Assembly (NCBI RefSeq): GCF_023757625.1
Contig: NZ_JALGBZ010000001.1
Coordinates: forward strand, 248,001 to 312,000
DNA length: 64,000 nucleotides
Source: Halomonas sp. S3-1-1
GTDB taxonomy: Bacteria; Pseudomonadota; Gammaproteobacteria; Pseudomonadales; Halomonadaceae
Reading direction: 5' to 3'
Shown here: positions 60,897 through 64,000 of the stretch, in pieces
Layout: every line of letters begins with the position of its first letter
Position numbering within the stretch: the stretch's first letter is position 1
Notes under the pieces: generated by a model
The model's database searches: none
What the model saw: the letters and a program-made list of their open reading frames with translations, nothing else
What the model was told of the DNA's origin: nothing
Translations under genes and position numbers: made by a program

Positions 60897-61751
60897 TTAT
60901 TCAACGTAGATCTCGCCTTTGCCTACCCGCACCGCGCGGCCGCCGACGCTAATCAGTTCGCCGGCCATGGCGGTTTCGATCACGCTGGGCCGGCCCATCT
61001 CCACGCCCTGATGAATGATGCACTGTCGTGTCTCGCTTCGGCGTGCCAGGTAGCCGGTGAGCGCCGCGGCGGCGCTGCCGGTGGCGGCGTCTTCGCACAA
61101 GCCGTGTTCGCGGCAGAACATGCGGGTTTGAAGCCTGGCGCTATCGCCGCTCGAGGCCTCGAGAGCGTAGAGGTAGATCTGTTCGGCGCCGCTGGGCGTC
61201 ACCAGGCGGCCCCAGTCGGCAGCCGAGAGGTGCAGCTGTGCCAGCGCCTCCGGCGTTGCCAGTTCGATCAAATGATACGCCAGCCCACAGGAGGCGAGCA
61301 CCGGCGTGCCGACGACCTGGTGCGCGTCGAGCCCCAGAAGCGCCGCCGCCGCGGGGCCATCCAGCGGGCTTTCGCTCACGCAGGCGGGGCGGGCGGTGGT
61401 AAAGGTCGCCTTGCCGTCTTCGAGTTCGACGACGAGCTCGCCCACCGGCGGCTCGAGCACCAGCGGATGCTTGCCATCAAACAGCCCTAGCTCGTTCAGA
61501 AGCCAAGCGGTCCCCACGGTCGGGTGGCCGGCGAACGCAAGCTCCTCGGCCGGCGTGAAGATGCGCATGGGGTAGTGATTCGCCGCGCTTGCCGCCCCCA
61601 GAAAGACCGTCTCCGCCAGGTTGAGTTCGCGGGCGACTCTTTGCATGGACGCGGTGTCGAGCGCGTCGGCTTCGAGAAACACTGCCAACTGATTGCCGGC
61701 GAAGCGCGTATCGGTGAACACGTCGAGAAGATGGTAGGTCGCGGTTTTCAT
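60897..61751 (-). CDS. PhzF-family isomerase/epimerase-like protein
   Basis: 284 aa. DVFTDTRFAGNQLAVFLEA, ELNLAETVFLG (with the catalytic Glu), FAGHPTVGTAWLL and GLCEDAATGSAAAALTGYL are the family signature. Substrate unknown; relatives include PhzF of phenazine synthesis and many of unknown role. The start ATG follows CAAGGAG. Confidence 0.93.
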   Translation of the reverse strand: MKTATYHLLDVFTDTRFAGNQLAVFLEADALDTASMQRVARELNLAETVFLGAASAANHYPMRIFTPAEELAFAGHPTVGTAWLLNELGLFDGKHPLVLEPPVGELVVELEDGKATFTTARPACVSESPLDGPAAAALLGLDAHQVVGTPVLASCGLAYHLIELATPEALAQLHLSAADWGRLVTPSGAEQIYLYALEASSGDSARLQTRMFCREHGLCEDAATGSAAAALTGYLARRSETRQCIIHQGVEMGRPSVIETAMAGELISVGGRAVRVGKGEIYVE

Positions 61752-61784
61752 GGTGACTCCTTGGCGAGCGGGTTGAGAAAAGGG

Positions 61785-61943
61785 TCAGAAGCGCCGGCGG
61801 CTCTCTCGATTTACCTGGGCGCGGCTGATGCCGACATCCTTTAAAAGCCGGTCGTCGAGAGCCAGCAGTTGGCGGCGGCTGCGCCGTCGCTCGAAGTAGC
61901 GGTACAGGCGGGCGCGAAAGCGAGCAAGCGTGAAGCGGGGCAT
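61785..61943 (-). CDS. DUF1127 small protein
   Basis: 52 aa, very basic. It reads MPRFTLARFRARLYRYFE, RRRSRRQLLALDDRLLKDVG and ISRAQVNRESRRRF; the stretch LLALDDRLLKDVGISRAQV is the DUF1127 core. It lies 33 nt before the PhzF gene on the same strand. Several DUF1127 proteins in other bacteria affect RNA turnover or phosphate and polyamine use. Confidence 0.9.
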   Translation of the reverse strand: MPRFTLARFRARLYRYFERRRSRRQLLALDDRLLKDVGISRAQVNRESRRRF

Positions 61944-61992
61944 GGGCGTTCTCCAGTGGATGACCCCTTCAGATTACCCAGCGCAATCGCCG

Positions 61993-62029
61993 CCATACAG
62001 ATATAGAAATAACTGTTTTAACCATACAG
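61993..62029. promoter_or_regulatory. Direct repeats in the second MocR promoter region
   Basis: CCATACAG at 61993-62000 and again at 62022-62029, start-to-start 29 bp, with an inverted CTGT between. Spaced direct repeats are the usual MocR operator. They lie between the DUF1127 gene and the MocR gene. Confidence 0.5.
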
Positions 62030-62098
62030 GTGGGTGTTATTTTAGCGCTGTACGGTCGTTTTGACGATCAACTGTAAGGTGCCATCGAGGGAAACGCC

Positions 62099-63532
62099 GT
62101 GACACGCTATGAACGAGTCGCCGCTGTATTGCGTGAGCGCATCGAGCACGGTCTTTATGGCCCGGGTGACCGGCTGCCTTCGATTCGCGCCGTGTGCCAG
62201 GAGATGGCGGTGGGAATCTCGACCGCCCAGGAAGCGTATCGCCAGCTGATGGACGCCGCACTCATCGAGTCGCGCCCCAAATCCGGCTACTTCGTGCTGG
62301 CGGGGCACGCCCCCAGGGTGCTGCCCTCGGTGTCGCGCCCGGCCCAGCGGCCGGTGGACGTCTCCCAGTGGAATCAGGTGCTGGAGCTCGTGGCCACCCA
62401 AAATGAGGACGACCGGCTGCTGCTGGGCCGGGGTGTCCCCAATCTCGACTACGCTACGCTCAAGCCGCTGTCGAAAATTCTGGGCGGGCTGCACCGCACG
62501 GCCGAACTCAGCGGTTTCAACTACGATAAACTCATCGGAAGTCTGGAGCTTCGCCAGCAGGTGGCCAAGCTGGCGGTCGCCTCCAACTGCCTGCTGCACC
62601 CGGACGATATTTTGATCACCACGGGCTGCCAGGAGGCGCTTTCCATCGCGCTTCGCACCCTGACCCAGCCCGGCGACGTGGTAGCGGTGGATTCCCCCAG
62701 CTTTTACGGCACTATGCAGATTCTTAAGGCCGGCAGCCTGAAAGCGCTCGAGATTCCCACCGACCCGCAAACCGGCATCAGCCTGGAAGCGCTGGAGCTG
62801 GCGCTGGAGCAGTGGCCGATTCGCGCGATACAGATCACTCCCACCTTCAACAACCCGCTGGGCTACACCATGCCCGCCGAGCGAAAGCGCGCGTTGGTAC
62901 AGCTTGCTCAGCGCTTTGATGTGGCGATCATCGAAGACGATATCTACGGCGATCTGGCGTTTTCCCAGCCCCGCCCACCGACCGTGAAGTCTTTCGATAC
63001 CGACGGCCGAGTGCTGCTGTGCAGCGGTTTTTCCAAGACCCTTTGTCCCGGGCTCCGAGTCGGTTGGCTGGCGCCGGGGCGCTATCGCGATCAGGCACTG
63101 CACATGAAGTACGTTTCCACCGGCGCCTCGGCGACGCTTCCGCAGCTGGCGGTGGCGGCCTTTATCGCCAAAGGGCATTTCGATCGCCACCTGCGCTCGG
63201 TCATCCGCCAGTATCAGCGCCAGCGCGACGTGATGATTGACTGGGTGCAGCGCTACTTTCCGGCAGGCACCGGCATTAGCTACCCCCAGGGCGGCTTTCT
63301 GCTCTGGGTGGAACTGCCCGCCGCGGTGGACTGCGTGCGCCTCAACGAGCGCCTGGCCGAGCACCACCTGCACGTGGCCCCGGGGTCGCTGTTTTCCGCC
63401 TCCGGCAAGTTTCGTCAGTGTTTGCGGCTGAACTACGCCTTTACCCTGACGCCGGATATCGAAGCGGCGGTGCGTACGGTGGGGGCGTTAGCGAAGGTAA
63501 TGGTGGACGAGATGCGGGCGCCACTGGGCTGA
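62099..63532 (+). CDS. MocR-family regulator (GntR HTH plus aminotransferase-like domain)
   Basis: 477 aa from GTG 62099. HTH: YGPGDRLPSIRAVCQEMAVGISTAQEAYRQL; aminotransferase-like half with TTGCQEALSIALR, FNNPLGYTMP and the PLP-lysine motif CSGFSKTLCPGLRVGWL. It is divergent from DUF1127-PhzF and probably controls that pair, since MocR genes often neighbour their targets. Confidence 0.92.
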   Translation: MTRYERVAAVLRERIEHGLYGPGDRLPSIRAVCQEMAVGISTAQEAYRQLMDAALIESRPKSGYFVLAGHAPRVLPSVSRPAQRPVDVSQWNQVLELVATQNEDDRLLLGRGVPNLDYATLKPLSKILGGLHRTAELSGFNYDKLIGSLELRQQVAKLAVASNCLLHPDDILITTGCQEALSIALRTLTQPGDVVAVDSPSFYGTMQILKAGSLKALEIPTDPQTGISLEALELALEQWPIRAIQITPTFNNPLGYTMPAERKRALVQLAQRFDVAIIEDDIYGDLAFSQPRPPTVKSFDTDGRVLLCSGFSKTLCPGLRVGWLAPGRYRDQALHMKYVSTGASATLPQLAVAAFIAKGHFDRHLRSVIRQYQRQRDVMIDWVQRYFPAGTGISYPQGGFLLWVELPAAVDCVRLNERLAEHHLHVAPGSLFSASGKFRQCLRLNYAFTLTPDIEAAVRTVGALAKVMVDEMRAPLG

Positions 63533-63591
63533 GGGAGCCTTTAGGCGATGCAAATGACTGATCGATATCATCATGCGTTGACGCATTGGAA

Positions 63592-63616
63592 GTCGGCAAT
63601 GGCCGGCGCTTTTTTA
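63592..63616 (+). terminator. Terminator after the second MocR gene
   Basis: GTCGGC, loop AATG, GCCGGC (one G-T pair), then GCTTTTTTA. Confidence 0.65.
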
Positions 63617-63636
63617 GCACGCTACAGGAGAAAGCC

Positions 63637-64000
63637 ATGAAGTTACGCACGTTAAGCGGGTGGGTCGTTGTGGCCTTGAGTCTTGGCATCGGCGCCGTCA
63701 ATGCGCAAGAGCCCCTTGATGAGGCAAACGTGTTACCCGATGACATCGCGGCCATGGTGAGCGATACCTGCGCGCCGCCGGTCGATGACGGGCGTCGTCT
63801 TTCGTCGGCGCACTACGCGGTGGAAGGCGACACGAGCGGAGATTTATGGCTCGCCGTGTGCATTGCCGGCGCCTATCAAACCAGCTATGAAGCGATCTAT
63901 CAGGCTGAGGATACCGCGCCGCGCAAGCTGCTTTTCGCCCAGTGGCGCAATGGCAGCTGGACGGGGACCGATCTGCTTTATAACCCGAGCTACGACCCAC
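63637..64000 (+). CDS. Secreted protein, partial (runs off the right edge)
   Basis: The first 121 residues are present. ATG 63637 with CAGGAG at 7 nt starts a signal peptide (KLRTLSGWVVVALSLGIGAVNA, cleavage before QEPL). The mature part contains TCAPP, LWLAVCIAGAY and YEAIYQ, a pattern like DUF1176, but the identification is not firm. The gene continues past the end of the window. Confidence 0.6.
   Translation, partial: MKLRTLSGWVVVALSLGIGAVNAQEPLDEANVLPDDIAAMVSDTCAPPVDDGRRLSSAHYAVEGDTSGDLWLAVCIAGAYQTSYEAIYQAEDTAPRKLLFAQWRNGSWTGTDLLYNPSYDP

Noticed and set aside
62042..63373. Minus-strand open frame of 443 codons over the second MocR gene
   Set aside because: Shadow; would overlap the promoter and the regulator with intact PLP motif.

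Overview
The window looks like a chromosomal stretch of a halophilic gammaproteobacterium of the Halomonas type. This is inferred from the high GC content, the gene families (gabDT with a MocR regulator, NsrR/Hmp, TRAP and SSS carriers, YbiT) and the protein sequences. No rRNA or tRNA gene was seen.

Layout. 0-1.4 kb: end of a CoA-acylating semialdehyde dehydrogenase and a Gfo/Idh/MocA dehydrogenase, probably the tail of an inositol cluster. 1.5-9 kb: housekeeping and stress genes (ABC-F protein YbiT, a ZipA-like membrane protein, an Old Yellow Enzyme, a YfcC-type carrier, a TauE/SafE permease, a transglycosylase-like lipoprotein). 8.5-14.4 kb: GABA use (MocR regulator divergent from permease-gabD-gabT). 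14.5-17.8 kb: LuxR-type regulator divergent from an amino-acid/polyamine permease and a nitrilase-family amidase. 18-21.8 kb: Na+/H+ antiporter, small enzymes, and nsrR with hmp and a clear NsrR operator. 22-28.5 kb: a tetR-OMP-MFP-RND efflux operon with a near-perfect operator. 28.6-31.4 kb: MipA/OmpV protein, photolyase-family protein, small monooxygenase.

31.4-38.6 kb is the unusual part. It is a low-GC run of small same-strand orphan genes separated by attC-like sites, that is, integron gene cassettes with no integrase in the window (a CALIN-like array). Two diverged 240-bp repeats each head a run of cassettes and stop matching exactly at a GTT crossover, so they are candidate duplicated attI sites. 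Cargo includes an HNH endonuclease, a frameshifted HEPN-like protein, a LysE exporter and a DUF4160 protein. A decayed IS30 element cuts the array off from the next operon.

39.7-48.9 kb: two divergent operons for cyclic ureides/pyrimidines and beta-alanine (amidase, N-carbamoyl amino acid hydrolase, FCD regulator, SSS symporter with DUF3311 partner; omega-amino acid:pyruvate aminotransferase, mmsA, RutR-like TetR). 49.1-59.6 kb: a lower-GC catabolic island (GntR regulator, TRAP transporter, DHDPS-family lyase, a 988-aa three-part dehydrogenase fusion, EamA carrier, allophanate hydrolase C-domain-like protein, dihydropyrimidinase) that reads as one pathway for an unidentified cyclic nitrogen compound. 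59.6-64 kb: MFS carrier, PhzF, a small DUF1127 gene, a second MocR regulator and the start of a secreted protein.
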